55,925 nucleotides of DNA from Oscillospiraceae bacterium (GTDB lineage: Bacteria; Bacillota; Clostridia; Oscillospirales; Ruminococcaceae): positions 1 through 55,925 of the forward strand of contig JAFRAJ010000014.1 in the NCBI GenBank assembly GCA_017405465.1, written 5' to 3'. The translations under genes were made by a program, and so were the position numbers. The notes beneath the pieces are model-generated. The model did no database searches, was not told where the DNA came from, and saw only the letters and a program-made list of their open reading frames with translations. This document shows, one piece after another, positions 46,021-54,764 of this stretch; position 1 is the stretch's first letter, and the number at the start of each line of letters is the position of its first letter.

Positions 46021-47190
46021 CTATCTGTTGGCAGCGCGGTATATCGCGAGGGCATCATCATATGTGATATCAGCGAAAGAGCCCCAGTGCGCAGTTCCTC
46101 CGTTCGTTACGTCCTCAGCCAGCTTTACGACACGTTCATCCGGAAGAACGCCGAATTCTGTCTGTGAGAAGCACACAGGCATGCCAAGGGATGAGAAGAA
46201 GGTTTCCACTGCGGTGATGGAATCTTCCGGATCGGAAGAGTCTACACCGAATACTCGTCTTCCCAGCTCGCAGAATCTGGCCGGATCACTGTCTTTATAG
46301 TGCCTTGCCCATGAACAGAAAAGAGCAGCGAGGGAGGCGCCGTGGGCGATGTCGAAGTCCGCAGAGAGTCTGTGACCGAGTCTGTGGACATCGAGGCCTT
46401 TGTTGCCGCCGAGCCCTGTGAGATCGTTGTGGGACATCTCGCTTGCCCAGAATATCTCACTGGCTGCATCGTAGTTGTCATGTTCCCTGAGGAGCACAGG
46501 AGCGAACTTGACTACCGTACGCATCAGTCCGCAGGCGAACTCATCGGTGAGGTAGTTGCCTTGAATATTGGAGAAGAATCTCTCAAGGGTATGCATCATG
46601 ATATCGGTGCACCCGGCGCCGATCTGGTAGTCGGGAAGAGTGAACAGGAACTGAGGATCGATAAGTGCGAAGACAGGCCTGTTGAGCTCGGAATTGAGAC
46701 CGTTCTTCTGGAGGGTCTCTTCATTGGTGATGACTGATGAGGCAGAAAGCTCGCTGCCTGCTGCTGCCAGCGTCGGGATAGCCGCTACGCCGACGGCTTT
46801 TGACGGCTTCTTTGATCCGTTCCAGAAGTTCCACACATCCTCATCCGGATTTGCTGCTCCGACGGAGATCATCTTGGCAGTGTCGATGACGCTGCCTCCT
46901 CCGAAACCGAGGATTATGTCGGGACGGAATTCAGCTGCCAGCGCTATGCCTTCCCTCGCTTTTGAGAGGACGGGGTTGGCCTTGACACCTGAAAGCTCTG
47001 TGTGGACAATGCCTGCCTCATCGAGCACGGAGCAAAGTCTGTCGTACGCTCCGGACCTTTTAACACTGGAGCCTCCTGTCACGATGAGAACACGGTTCCT
47101 GCCGTATTTCTTGAGATACTCTGCTGCATGGTCTGCGGCACCTCTGCCGAACCATACGTCTGTCGGTGAATAGAAAGTAAACTGCTGCAT
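46021..47190 (-). CDS. Iron-containing alcohol dehydrogenase (BdhA/YqhD-like)
   Basis: The 389-residue group III alcohol dehydrogenase has FYSPTDVWFGRGA at the start, LGFGGGSVIDTAKMI for NAD(P) binding, AAGSELSASSVIT, and the metal ligands in CTDIMMHTLE (Asp and His), DVHRLGHRL and DIAHGASLAAL. It most resembles butanol dehydrogenases that reduce aldehydes. AGGTAGG, overlapping the upstream patatin stop, serves as ribosome-binding site, so the two genes are coupled. It could remove aldehydes from lipid or fermentation metabolism. Confidence 0.9.
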   Translation of the reverse strand: MQQFTFYSPTDVWFGRGAADHAAEYLKKYGRNRVLIVTGGSSVKRSGAYDRLCSVLDEAGIVHTELSGVKANPVLSKAREGIALAAEFRPDIILGFGGGSVIDTAKMISVGAANPDEDVWNFWNGSKKPSKAVGVAAIPTLAAAGSELSASSVITNEETLQKNGLNSELNRPVFALIDPQFLFTLPDYQIGAGCTDIMMHTLERFFSNIQGNYLTDEFACGLMRTVVKFAPVLLREHDNYDAASEIFWASEMSHNDLTGLGGNKGLDVHRLGHRLSADFDIAHGASLAALFCSWARHYKDSDPARFCELGRRVFGVDSSDPEDSITAVETFFSSLGMPVCFSQTEFGVLPDERVVKLAEDVTNGGTAHWGSFADITYDDALAIYRAANR

Positions 47191-47197
47191 TTTTTAC

Positions 47198-48352
47198 CTA
47201 CCTTCTGGGAAAGGACGGAAGTGTCCTGGTGAATGCTTTCGGGATGTTCCCGGAAGCGGGATCATATACTTTCAGGATCTTCTTCAGGAGATCCTGGTCG
47301 GTCACGATCTGGAAAGGATCTATTCCCGCTGCCTCAGCAGCGGTCTCCATAGAGCAGATCAGTACGGTGTAGTAATCGTCTGATTTAGCAGCCCTCACAC
47401 GGGAGGCCAGAGCGGGTATATGTTTCTCGTTAAGCTGCCTCATGCTGCAGGGGAGTCCGGAATACCTGCAGTATGAATTTATGAATCTGGAGAGCAACGT
47501 ATATGCGTCGCTTTCGGTAAGAGTACGCTCCAGATAGTAATTCCTTCCGGACAGTCCATACATCATCTTTTTGGCGTCGTAATAGCCGAGGGTCATATTG
47601 CGCTCAGAAAGGGACGGCTCGAACTGAATAAGACCTCCCAGATCACGGACGGGTTTTATGAAGTGAAGATCAGATCCTTCGTAGCCCTCGTAGTTGCGTA
47701 TAGGACCGATGGAATTCATCTCAATGGCGATTATATCTCTGTATCCCCTGTCAAGAAGAGTGCTGACAGGAAGTCTGTTGTATGAACCTCCATCCAGATA
47801 ACGCTTGCCTCGAAGCTTCTCGCTTCTGAAAAGAGGGAGGAAAGCGGATGCAAGGATCATCTCATAAAGCTCTCCAGGGGCGAGATCCTTTGCTCTTGCC
47901 ACGACGCCCTTCATGTCATCTAATGAGAAAGTGACTATATAGAACTCGATCGGGGACTCGAAGACCGCTTTCTCGTCTATTGCCCGCATGAGAGTGGCTT
48001 TGAGAGGAGTTATATCAAAACCTTTGTTTTTGAGGGTGTCTGAAAGTGCCTTTGCAGTCTGGAGGATATCCATCCGGTGAATATCCTTACGCATCAGGGA
48101 CGTCATGACGGAATCGTCGACCTTCATCACATCTGAATAGGTGATCTGTTTCCAGAGAGCAATGGCTCTGTCGAGAGCACCTTCCGTTATAGCGGCGCCA
48201 TTTATCGCACCTACCGATGTACCGGCAACAGCGCAGAATTCTATGCCTTCCTCGTGAAGGGCTTTCCAGGCACCTATCTCATATGCCCCGCGGCCTCCTC
48301 CGCCTTCAAGCGCTAAAGCGTATTTTTTTGATCTGTCAAGTTTTAATTCCAT
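47198..48352 (-). CDS. Patatin-like phospholipase
   Basis: The 384-residue protein has the patatin oxyanion motif EGGGGRGAYEIGAW, the nucleophile elbow GTSVG, and the catalytic aspartate in YLDGGSYNRLPV. It is expected to hydrolyse membrane phospholipids or neutral lipids with a Ser-Asp dyad. There is no signal peptide, so it acts in the cytoplasm or at the inner membrane face. It is the first gene of a unit with the alcohol dehydrogenase. The function of the roughly 100-residue C-terminal region is not clear. Confidence 0.9.
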   Translation of the reverse strand: MELKLDRSKKYALALEGGGGRGAYEIGAWKALHEEGIEFCAVAGTSVGAINGAAITEGALDRAIALWKQITYSDVMKVDDSVMTSLMRKDIHRMDILQTAKALSDTLKNKGFDITPLKATLMRAIDEKAVFESPIEFYIVTFSLDDMKGVVARAKDLAPGELYEMILASAFLPLFRSEKLRGKRYLDGGSYNRLPVSTLLDRGYRDIIAIEMNSIGPIRNYEGYEGSDLHFIKPVRDLGGLIQFEPSLSERNMTLGYYDAKKMMYGLSGRNYYLERTLTESDAYTLLSRFINSYCRYSGLPCSMRQLNEKHIPALASRVRAAKSDDYYTVLICSMETAAEAAGIDPFQIVTDQDLLKKILKVYDPASGNIPKAFTRTLPSFPRR

Positions 48353-48413
48353 TAAAGACTCCGGTATCTTTTTTGTTGTGCCGGTAACATTCTATCATAT
48401 CAAAAACCATTAT

Positions 48414-48442
48414 TTGCCAAAGGAAGAAAAGCATTATATAAT
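48414..48442 (+). promoter_or_regulatory. Promoter of the acyl carrier protein gene
   Basis: TTGCCA and TATAAT are separated by 17 bp, about 55 bp upstream of the start codon. Confidence 0.75.
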
Positions 48443-48497
48443 CAACTCGTGTAAAATTAAGGTATAAGCAGATATCAGGCTTAATCAGGAGGAATAT

Positions 48498-48719
48498 ATG
48501 GAAGAAAGACTTTTCAGAATGATCAGAGAAGTATGCGATACTGATATAGATATCACCAGAGAAACCAACCTGACTTTCGATCTCGGACTCAAGAGCATCG
48601 ACCTTCTTGAGCTGATAACCGATGTCGAGGATGAATTTGGTGTAGAAGTGACGGACGAGGCTGTTGAGACGATCCGTACAGTAGGAGATCTTCTCGACTA
48701 TATAGAAAGTCAGAACTGA
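48498..48719 (+). CDS. Stand-alone acyl carrier protein
   Basis: The 73-residue four-helix carrier protein has the phosphopantetheine attachment serine in DLGLKSIDLLELI (Ser33). The usual DSL motif reads KSI, so the residue before the serine is basic instead of acidic. GGAGG precedes the ATG at 48498, and it has its own promoter and terminator. It is not in a fatty acid synthase cluster, so it may be a secondary carrier for a dedicated acyl group rather than the main AcpP. Patatin, acyl-CoA synthetase and alcohol dehydrogenase genes lie nearby. Confidence 0.88.
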   Translation: MEERLFRMIREVCDTDIDITRETNLTFDLGLKSIDLLELITDVEDEFGVEVTDEAVETIRTVGDLLDYIESQN

Positions 48720-48734
48720 TAAAGGTAACTATAT

Positions 48735-48767
48735 GCTGCGGGCAGGCTTGTCCGCAGCTGTTTTTTT
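48735..48767 (+). terminator. Terminator of the acyl carrier protein gene
   Basis: GCTGCGG/CCGCAGC extended by G-T and C-G pairs is followed by TGTTTTTTT. Confidence 0.85.
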
Positions 48768-48800
48768 GCCAAGAATTTGTAATTTGCAGATACTGATTTG

Positions 48801-48809
48801 TGATATAAT
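48801..48809 (+). promoter_or_regulatory. Extended -10 promoter of cofE-like gene
   Basis: TGATATAAT is a consensus extended -10 element. The -35 region is not clearly consensus at the right spacing. Confidence 0.6.
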
Positions 48810-48860
48810 CTTATGGTGTTTTTTTCGCAACTAAGTTATATGTGACCAAGGAGGCAAACC

Positions 48861-50042
48861 ATGCCCGGTACGATTTCCAGAGGCGTTCGCGCGCCTATCA
48901 TCAGAGAAGGAGACGATATAGTTAAGATCGTCGTAGACAGTGTTCTCAAAGCTGCAGAAGAAGACGGTTTCACACTGCATGACAGAGACGTCATAGCCGT
49001 GACAGAGGCTGTAGTTGCAAGAGCAGCAGGAAACTATGCGACTGTCGACGATATCGCAGCAGATGTCAAGAACAAGATCCAGGGAGACACAGTAGGTATA
49101 GTGTTCCCGATCTATTCCCGCAACCGTTTTGCGATATGTCTGAGGGGAATAGCCAGAGGAGTCAAGAAAGTCGTTATTCAGTTCGGATATCCGTCCGACG
49201 AAGTAGGTAACCATCTTATCACAGAAGATGTTCTTGACGACAGCGGTGTCGATCCCTATACAGACGTGCTTACGGTCGAGGATTTCCGCCGTCTGTTCGG
49301 ATATCCGAAACATCCTTTCACGGGCATGGATTATATACAGTACTACATGGACGTAGTCAAAGAAGAGGGTGCTGAGGTAGAGCTGATACTTGCCAACCGC
49401 CCAGAAGCGATCCTTGACTACTGCGACGAGGTCATATGCTGTGACACCCATACCAGAGAAAGAACATGCAGAAGGATCAAGAATGCGGGAGGAAAAACAG
49501 TCCTCACGCTCTGCGACATACTCAATGAGCCTGTGAACGGCAGCGGATGCAATGCTGAATACGGTCTGCTCGGAAGCAACAAGGCTACCGAGACATCCGT
49601 GAAGCTTTTCCCCAATAACGGCAAGGAAGTAGCTGAAGCGATCGCTGCAGAACTGCGCGAGAAGACCGGAGCCAAGGTCGAAGCGATGATCTACGGCGAC
49701 GGCGCTTTCAAGGATCCCGTAGGAAAGATCTGGGAGCTTGCAGACCCCGTTGTCAGTCCCGGATACACAGACGGACTGATCGGTGTACCGAACGAGCTCA
49801 AACTCAAGTACCTCGCAGACAACGATTTCTCTGATCTTTCCGGTGAGGAACTGGCTGAAGCGATCCGCGGAGCGATCTCTCAGAAGGACAGTGACCTCAA
49901 GGGACAGATGGCATCGGAAGGAACGACGCCCAGAAGGCTGACAGACCTGATCGGATCGCTGTGCGATCTCACCTCAGGAAGCGGCGACAAGGGAACGCCT
50001 ATCGTAGTAGTGCAGAACTACTTCCTCAACTATTCCGAATGA
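48861..50042 (+). CDS. F420-0:L-glutamate ligase (CofE)-like protein
   Basis: The 393-residue protein matches the F420_ligase/CofE family: SRGVRAPIIREGDDIVKIV at the start, the RDVIAVTEAVVARAAG strand-helix, and GRIVFPIYSRNRF-like and AMIYGDGAFKDP metal- and nucleotide-binding regions. True CofE adds glutamates to coenzyme F420. This version is longer than archaeal CofE (about 250 residues), and no other F420 gene is in the window. A different amino-acid ligase function is likely in Bacillota. GGAGG lies upstream of the ATG at 48861. Confidence 0.8.
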   Translation: MPGTISRGVRAPIIREGDDIVKIVVDSVLKAAEEDGFTLHDRDVIAVTEAVVARAAGNYATVDDIAADVKNKIQGDTVGIVFPIYSRNRFAICLRGIARGVKKVVIQFGYPSDEVGNHLITEDVLDDSGVDPYTDVLTVEDFRRLFGYPKHPFTGMDYIQYYMDVVKEEGAEVELILANRPEAILDYCDEVICCDTHTRERTCRRIKNAGGKTVLTLCDILNEPVNGSGCNAEYGLLGSNKATETSVKLFPNNGKEVAEAIAAELREKTGAKVEAMIYGDGAFKDPVGKIWELADPVVSPGYTDGLIGVPNELKLKYLADNDFSDLSGEELAEAIRGAISQKDSDLKGQMASEGTTPRRLTDLIGSLCDLTSGSGDKGTPIVVVQNYFLNYSE

Positions 50043-50053
50043 TCGATACTTAT

Positions 50054-50079
50054 GACTGCCCGGTCTGCGCCGGGCAGTC
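50054..50079 (+). terminator. Hairpin without T tract after cofE-like gene
   Basis: GACTGCCCGG pairs with CCGGGCAGTC around a six-base loop. No poly-T follows, so termination is probably partial and some transcripts may continue into the AbrB/PIN genes. Confidence 0.45.
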
Positions 50080-50106
50080 TGTGAAATTAGCTCAGGGAGT
50101 TTAAAA

Positions 50107-50364
50107 ATGGAGCAGGTTAGAGTCCTTGAAGGAGGGATCGTAAAGATCCCAGAGGAGTTCAGGAGAAAACTGAAACTTAAGGATGGCGATAAAGCAGTGT
50201 TCACGGAAGACAGCAAGGGAAACATTATCATCGAGAACGCTTCTCTTTATGTACTTCCTACACTGGAATGCGGTTTCTGGGGCCTCGGGCAGAAAGTCGG
50301 GATCAGTGACGAACATGATATCGTAAAGTTCGTCAGGGAATTCCGTAAGGAGGGAAGAGAATGA
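50107..50364 (+). CDS. AbrB/MazE-like DNA-binding antitoxin
   Basis: The 85-residue protein begins with a SpoVT-AbrB swapped-hairpin domain (VLEGGIVKIPEEFRRKLKLKDGDKAVF), followed by a C-terminal tail that could cap a partner toxin. It overlaps the PIN-domain gene by ATGA, the usual antitoxin-toxin order. Such antitoxins repress their own operon by binding palindromic DNA. AGGGAG precedes the ATG. Confidence 0.78.
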   Translation: MEQVRVLEGGIVKIPEEFRRKLKLKDGDKAVFTEDSKGNIIIENASLYVLPTLECGFWGLGQKVGISDEHDIVKFVREFRKEGRE

Positions 50365-50741
50365 GGATAATGATCGATACCACAGTATTCCTTGCAGAGT
50401 GCCTCCTTCCGGAACAGAAATATCCGCAGCTGTTCAGAAAAATCGTTGCGGAGGACAGACTTGTGCTTCCCAGGAGACAGATCGATGAGATCAGACGCAT
50501 CATGAAGGCATACTTCCCTGACGAATGCGACACAGTAGAGCTCTTCCTAGAGAGATTCAGCTTCGAGACTCCCGACGAGATCCCTCAGGAAGCCGCTGAA
50601 GGATACCCCTTCCTGGCTGACGCGAAGGCTGCTGGTGTTCAGGCAATCATAACTCTGGATCCGCAGATGGTCGGAGCGGAGATCGATGGGATAAGTTTCA
50701 TTTCAGCGGACCGGTATCTTGGCGGTGATGAGATTGGCTAA
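50361..50741 (+). CDS. PIN domain protein, possibly degenerate toxin
   Basis: The 126-residue protein has PIN-like order: IMIDTTVFL at the N-terminus (D6; the usual DTN reads DTT), LPRRQIDEIRRIM (E43), and a C-terminal AAGVQAIITLDPQM (D100) followed by ISFISADRYL. PIN toxins cleave RNA with three or four acidic residues. The acidic residue usually just before the FLA helix reads GYPFLA here, so activity may be lost. It is coupled to the AbrB-like gene upstream and overlaps the small cysteine protein gene downstream by 14 bases. Confidence 0.68.
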   Translation: MRIMIDTTVFLAECLLPEQKYPQLFRKIVAEDRLVLPRRQIDEIRRIMKAYFPDECDTVELFLERFSFETPDEIPQEAAEGYPFLADAKAAGVQAIITLDPQMVGAEIDGISFISADRYLGGDEIG

Positions 50742-50952
50742 AGAAAAAGAGAAGAAAAAGAAGAAGGAAAAGACCATCCGTCCGGATTGCGAGACATGTC
50801 AATACTTTGATTTCGACGAGGAATACGGCGATTATGTCTGCAACATGATGCTGGATGAGGATGAGATGGTGCGTATCATGGAGCACGGTGCTGCAGAGTG
50901 CCCATATTACAGGTTCTATGATGAATACACCATGGTCAGAAAACAGAACTGA
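50728..50952 (+). CDS. Small four-cysteine protein (DUF6472-like)
   Basis: The 74-residue protein has a lysine/glutamate-rich N-terminus, then CETCQYFDFDEEYGDYVC and, after an acidic stretch, CPYYRFYDEYTMVRKQ. The four cysteines could bind zinc. I believe it matches a small conserved Clostridia family (DUF6472) of unknown role. The ATG at 50728 lies inside the PIN gene, so it is probably translated from the same message. A terminator follows at 50961. Confidence 0.7.
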   Translation: MRLAKEKEKKKKKEKTIRPDCETCQYFDFDEEYGDYVCNMMLDEDEMVRIMEHGAAECPYYRFYDEYTMVRKQN

Positions 50953-50960
50953 AAGAACTG

Positions 50961-50990
50961 CCGGGATCCGAATTCGAATCCCGGTTTTCC
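50961..50990 (+). terminator. Terminator of the AbrB/PIN/small protein unit
   Basis: CCGGGAT pairs with ATCCCGG and is followed by TTTTCC. Confidence 0.75.
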
Positions 50991-51035
50991 TTATCAGAAG
51001 ATATCTGCAGATGGATCCTGAAATCATGCGGATAC

Positions 51036-51064
51036 TTCACAAAACAGTCAGGTGACACTATAAT
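51036..51064 (+). promoter_or_regulatory. Promoter of the pgk-tpiA-gpmI operon
   Basis: TTCACA and TATAAT are separated by 17 bp, about 75 bp upstream of pgk. I saw no clear CggR-type or other operator. Confidence 0.6.
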
Positions 51065-51140
51065 TACTATGTATGGAAAATGGCTGAGAAGGCTCTTTTC
51101 CGGAGTAACAAATAATTAAATTCAGATAGGAGATCATCAA

Positions 51141-52355
51141 ATGGCAACATTCAACAAGAAGACAGTTGAAGATCTTGACGTAGCCGGCAAGAGAGTCCTT
51201 GTCCGCTGCGACTTCAACGTCCCGCTCAAAGAGGGCGTCATCACCGATGATACACGTATCGTCGCCGCACTGCCCACCATCAAATACCTTCTCTCCCAGG
51301 GAGCACGTGTGATCCTTTGCTCACACCTCGGCAGACCCAAGGGAGAACCCAAGGCTGAATTCTCACTCGCTCCTGTCGCTGCCCGTCTGACCGAGCTCCT
51401 CGGACAGGAAGTCAAGTTTGCGGCAGACGACGAAGTCGTCGGACCCAATGCGAAAGCTGCTGTTGCCGAGATGAAGGACGGCGAAGCCATCCTCCTGCAG
51501 AACACACGCTTCCGTCCTGAAGAAGAGAAGAACGCAGAGAACTTCTCAGAAGAACTCGGTTCTCTCTGCGATCTGTTCGTAAACGACGCTTTCGGAACTG
51601 CCCACAGAGCACACTGCTCCACAGTCGGCGTGACAAAGTATGTTTCCGAATCCGCAAATGGCTATCTGATGGCAAAAGAGGTCGAATTCCTCGGAAATGC
51701 TGTTGAGAATCCTGTGCGCCCCTTCGTATGCATCCTTGGCGGTGCCAAAGTTGCTGACAAACTCGCTGTAATCGAGAACCTTCTTACAAAGGCTGATACG
51801 CTCATCATCGGTGGTGGAATGGCTTACACATTCCTCAAAGCCCAGGGCTATGAAGTCGGAACGTCCCTGCTTGACGAGAGCAAGATCGATTACTGCAAAG
51901 AGATGCTCGCTACTGCAGAGAAGAACGGCGTGAAGATCCTTCTCCCTGTTGACACAGTCGTCACGGCTTCCTTCCCGGATCCTATAGATGCTCCTGTAGA
52001 AACTGAAGTATATGACAGCACAGCGCTGCCGGCAGATAAGATGGGCATGGATATCGGCCCCAAGACCCGTGAGCTCTATGCAGAAGCCATAAAGAATGCG
52101 AAGACCGTCGTGTGGAACGGACCTATGGGCGTGTTTGAGAACCCGCAGCTTGCTGAAGGCACAAAAGCTGTTGCCCGTGCCATCGCTGATACAGACTGCA
52201 TCTCCGTCATCGGCGGCGGCGACTCCGCTACCGCAGTCAACTCCCTCGGTTTTGCTGACAAGATCACACACATCAGCACCGGCGGCGGCGCCTCCCTCGA
52301 GTTCCTCGAAGGCAAAGGCCTTCCCGGCATCGATGCCATGACAGACAAAGACTGA
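51141..52355 (+). CDS. pgk: Phosphoglycerate kinase
   Basis: The 404-residue enzyme has [13 protein letters not shown] near the N-terminus, [11 protein letters not shown] for substrate binding, [30 protein letters not shown], and the C-terminal GGGDSATAV and [13 protein letters not shown] nucleotide-binding segments. It makes ATP from 1,3-bisphosphoglycerate. AGGAGATCATCAA precedes the start. Neither gapdh nor enolase is in the window, so the operon lacks the usual leading gap gene or has it elsewhere. Confidence 0.98.
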   Translation: MATFNKKTVEDLDVAGKRVLVRCDFNVPLKEGVITDDTRIVAALPTIKYLLSQGARVILCSHLGRPKGEPKAEFSLAPVAARLTELLGQEVKFAADDEVVGPNAKAAVAEMKDGEAILLQNTRFRPEEEKNAENFSEELGSLCDLFVNDAFGTAHRAHCSTVGVTKYVSESANGYLMAKEVEFLGNAVENPVRPFVCILGGAKVADKLAVIENLLTKADTLIIGGGMAYTFLKAQGYEVGTSLLDESKIDYCKEMLATAEKNGVKILLPVDTVVTASFPDPIDAPVETEVYDSTALPADKMGMDIGPKTRELYAEAIKNAKTVVWNGPMGVFENPQLAEGTKAVARAIADTDCISVIGGGDSATAVNSLGFADKITHISTGGGASLEFLEGKGLPGIDAMTDKD

Positions 52356-52374
52356 TCTGAAAGGAAATAAGATT

Positions 52375-53142
52375 ATGAATAAAGCCAAGAGAAACGCAGT
52401 TATCGCCGGTAACTGGAAGATGAACAAGACCGCCAGCGAAGCCAAGGAACTCATCGACGGGATTCTCCCGCTCGTAAAGGATGCTGACTGCACAGTCATC
52501 ATCGGTGTTCCTTTCACTGACATTGCCGTAGCAGTCGAGAAGACAGCCGGAAGCAACGTACATGTAGCAGCGCAGAACTGCCACTTCGAGCCCAGCGGCG
52601 CCTTCACAGGCGAGATCTCCGCACCCATGCTCAAAGAAGCTGGCGTCGAATACGTGATCCTCGGACACAGCGAGCGCCGTCAGTATTTCGCAGAGACAGA
52701 TGAAACAGTCAATAAGAGAGCCAGGGCTGCTCTGTCCTACGGCCTCAAGACCATCATCTGCGTAGGTGAGAGCCTTGATCAGCGCGAGGCCGGCGTCACA
52801 AAGGACTTTGTCTGCGGACAGGTCGTTGCAGCTCTCGACGGAATGACAGAGGAAGACCTCAAGAACGTCATCATCGCATATGAGCCCATCTGGGCAATCG
52901 GTACAGGAAAGACCGCCACTAAGGAACAGGCCGCTGAAGTCTGCGGATTCATCCGTGACACAGTCGCTGAGAAGTACGGCAGAGACGCAGCTGACGCCCT
53001 CACCATCCAGTACGGCGGATCAATGAACGCGAAGAACTGCGAAGAGCTTCTCTCCATGGAAGACATCGACGGCGGACTCATCGGCGGAGCTTCCCTCAAG
53101 CCCGCAGACTTCGCAGTCATCGTCGGCGCTGCCAGCAAATAA
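52375..53142 (+). CDS. tpiA: Triosephosphate isomerase
   Basis: The 255-residue TIM-barrel enzyme has GNWKMNK (catalytic Lys), VILGHSERRQYF (catalytic His) and IAYEPIWAIGTGKTAT (catalytic Glu with the flexible loop), ending with QYGGSMNAKN and LIGGASLKPADF. It interconverts dihydroxyacetone phosphate and glyceraldehyde-3-phosphate. It follows pgk by 19 bases. Confidence 0.98.
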   Translation: MNKAKRNAVIAGNWKMNKTASEAKELIDGILPLVKDADCTVIIGVPFTDIAVAVEKTAGSNVHVAAQNCHFEPSGAFTGEISAPMLKEAGVEYVILGHSERRQYFAETDETVNKRARAALSYGLKTIICVGESLDQREAGVTKDFVCGQVVAALDGMTEEDLKNVIIAYEPIWAIGTGKTATKEQAAEVCGFIRDTVAEKYGRDAADALTIQYGGSMNAKNCEELLSMEDIDGGLIGGASLKPADFAVIVGAASK

Positions 53143-53160
53143 GAAAGGATCATTCTGAGA

Positions 53161-54726
53161 ATGAATAAGAAACCGGTCCTTCTCGTAGTAATGGACGGAG
53201 TCGGTATCTCCAAGACCGGACTCGGCGATGGTGTCACCCTCGCTCATACCCCCACGCTTGACCGCCTGAGGGCAGAATGTCCCAACACTACGCTAAAAGC
53301 ACACGGTACTGCTGTAGGCCTGCCGTCAGATGACGACATGGGAAACAGCGAGGTAGGCCACAACGCTCTCGGATGCGGACAGATCTACTCACAGGGAGCC
53401 AAACTGGTCAATGAATCCATCGAGAACGGTTCGATCTTCGTATCGGACGCATGGAAAGATGTTGTCGGAGTAAAGGGAACAGTGCATTTCCTCGGACTGC
53501 TCTCAGACGGAAACGTCCACTCCAATATCGGACATCTGTTCGCGATGATGGAACGCGCAAAAGCTGACGGAGTGAAGAGAGTAAGGATCCATATACTCCT
53601 GGACGGCAGAGACGTACCTGCTACCAGCGCGCTCACATATGTCGACGCACTGGAAGAGAAGATTGCTGAACTCAGCGACGATAACTTCGACGTATGCATT
53701 GCCAGCGGCGGCGGACGCATGAAGGTCACGATGGACAGGTATAAGGCTGACTGGGGAATGGTGGAGACCGGCTGGAACACACATGTCAGAGGCATTGGCC
53801 GCGGATTCTCCACAGCAAAAGAAGCGATCGAAACATACCGCAGAGAGCTGGATGTCATCGACCAGGATCTGCCGGCATTCGTCATCACTGATGAGAATGG
53901 CCCGGTCGGTACGATCAATGACGGAGACGCAGTGGTACTGTTCAACTTCAGAGGCGACAGAGCTATAGAGATCAGCATGGCATTCGACGACGATGTCTTC
54001 GACGCCTTTGACCGTGAGCCGCGTCCCGATGTAGTCTACGCAGGAATGCTCCAGTACGACGGAGACCTTAAGCTCCCGAAGCGATTCCTCGTGAATCCGC
54101 CTCAGATCCACAACACCCTCAGCGAGTTGCTCATAGAGAACGGACTGCGTCAGTACGCAGTCAGTGAGACGCAGAAATACGGCCATGTGACCTATTTCTG
54201 GAACGGAAACAGAAGCGGAAAGTTCAGTGAAGAACTTGAAGATTTCAAGGAGATTCCGTCTGACAACGTAAGTTTTGACGAGAGACCCTGGATGAAATGT
54301 GCAGAGATAACTGACGACGTCATCGAAGCGATAAAGAGCAAGAAGTATGACTTCATCAGATGCAACTTCCCCAACGGCGACATGGTAGGACATACCGGCA
54401 ACCTCGATGCTGTCATCACCGCAATGAGCGCTCTGGATCTCATGCTCGCAAGACTTGTGAAAGTCTGTGAAGAAGAAGGCGTAACGCTTCTGATCACAGC
54501 GGATCACGGAAATGCGGATGAGATGCTGGAAAAGAACAAGAAAGGTGAACTGCAGGTAAGGACAGCTCACTCGCTGAATCCCGTTCCGTTCATCATAGTA
54601 GACAGGGAAAGAGACGTTCGTTTCGGCGAGGGACCCTACGGACTTGCCAACGTAGCTCCGACTGTCGCAGATCTGTTCGGGATCAAGGCGCCTGAATGCT
54701 GGGAACCCAGCATGCTGGTAAAATAA
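53161..54726 (+). CDS. gpmI: 2,3-bisphosphoglycerate-independent phosphoglycerate mutase
   Basis: The 521-residue metalloenzyme has the nucleophile serine in DDDMGNSEVGHNALGCG, the FNFRGDRAIEISMAF metal and substrate region, NFPNGDMVGHTG, and the C-terminal TADHGNADEM metal motif. It interconverts 3- and 2-phosphoglycerate using two manganese ions. It follows tpiA by 18 bases and completes a compact lower-glycolysis unit. Confidence 0.97.
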   Translation: MNKKPVLLVVMDGVGISKTGLGDGVTLAHTPTLDRLRAECPNTTLKAHGTAVGLPSDDDMGNSEVGHNALGCGQIYSQGAKLVNESIENGSIFVSDAWKDVVGVKGTVHFLGLLSDGNVHSNIGHLFAMMERAKADGVKRVRIHILLDGRDVPATSALTYVDALEEKIAELSDDNFDVCIASGGGRMKVTMDRYKADWGMVETGWNTHVRGIGRGFSTAKEAIETYRRELDVIDQDLPAFVITDENGPVGTINDGDAVVLFNFRGDRAIEISMAFDDDVFDAFDREPRPDVVYAGMLQYDGDLKLPKRFLVNPPQIHNTLSELLIENGLRQYAVSETQKYGHVTYFWNGNRSGKFSEELEDFKEIPSDNVSFDERPWMKCAEITDDVIEAIKSKKYDFIRCNFPNGDMVGHTGNLDAVITAMSALDLMLARLVKVCEEEGVTLLITADHGNADEMLEKNKKGELQVRTAHSLNPVPFIIVDRERDVRFGEGPYGLANVAPTVADLFGIKAPECWEPSMLVK

Positions 54727-54764
54727 GAAGCCGGCTTCTCAATATTGAAAGGAGAGACGACGAT

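Noticed and set aside
53503..54570. Minus-strand open frame of 355 codons
   Set aside because: It lies wholly opposite gpmI and reads as a shadow frame with no motif or ribosome-binding site.
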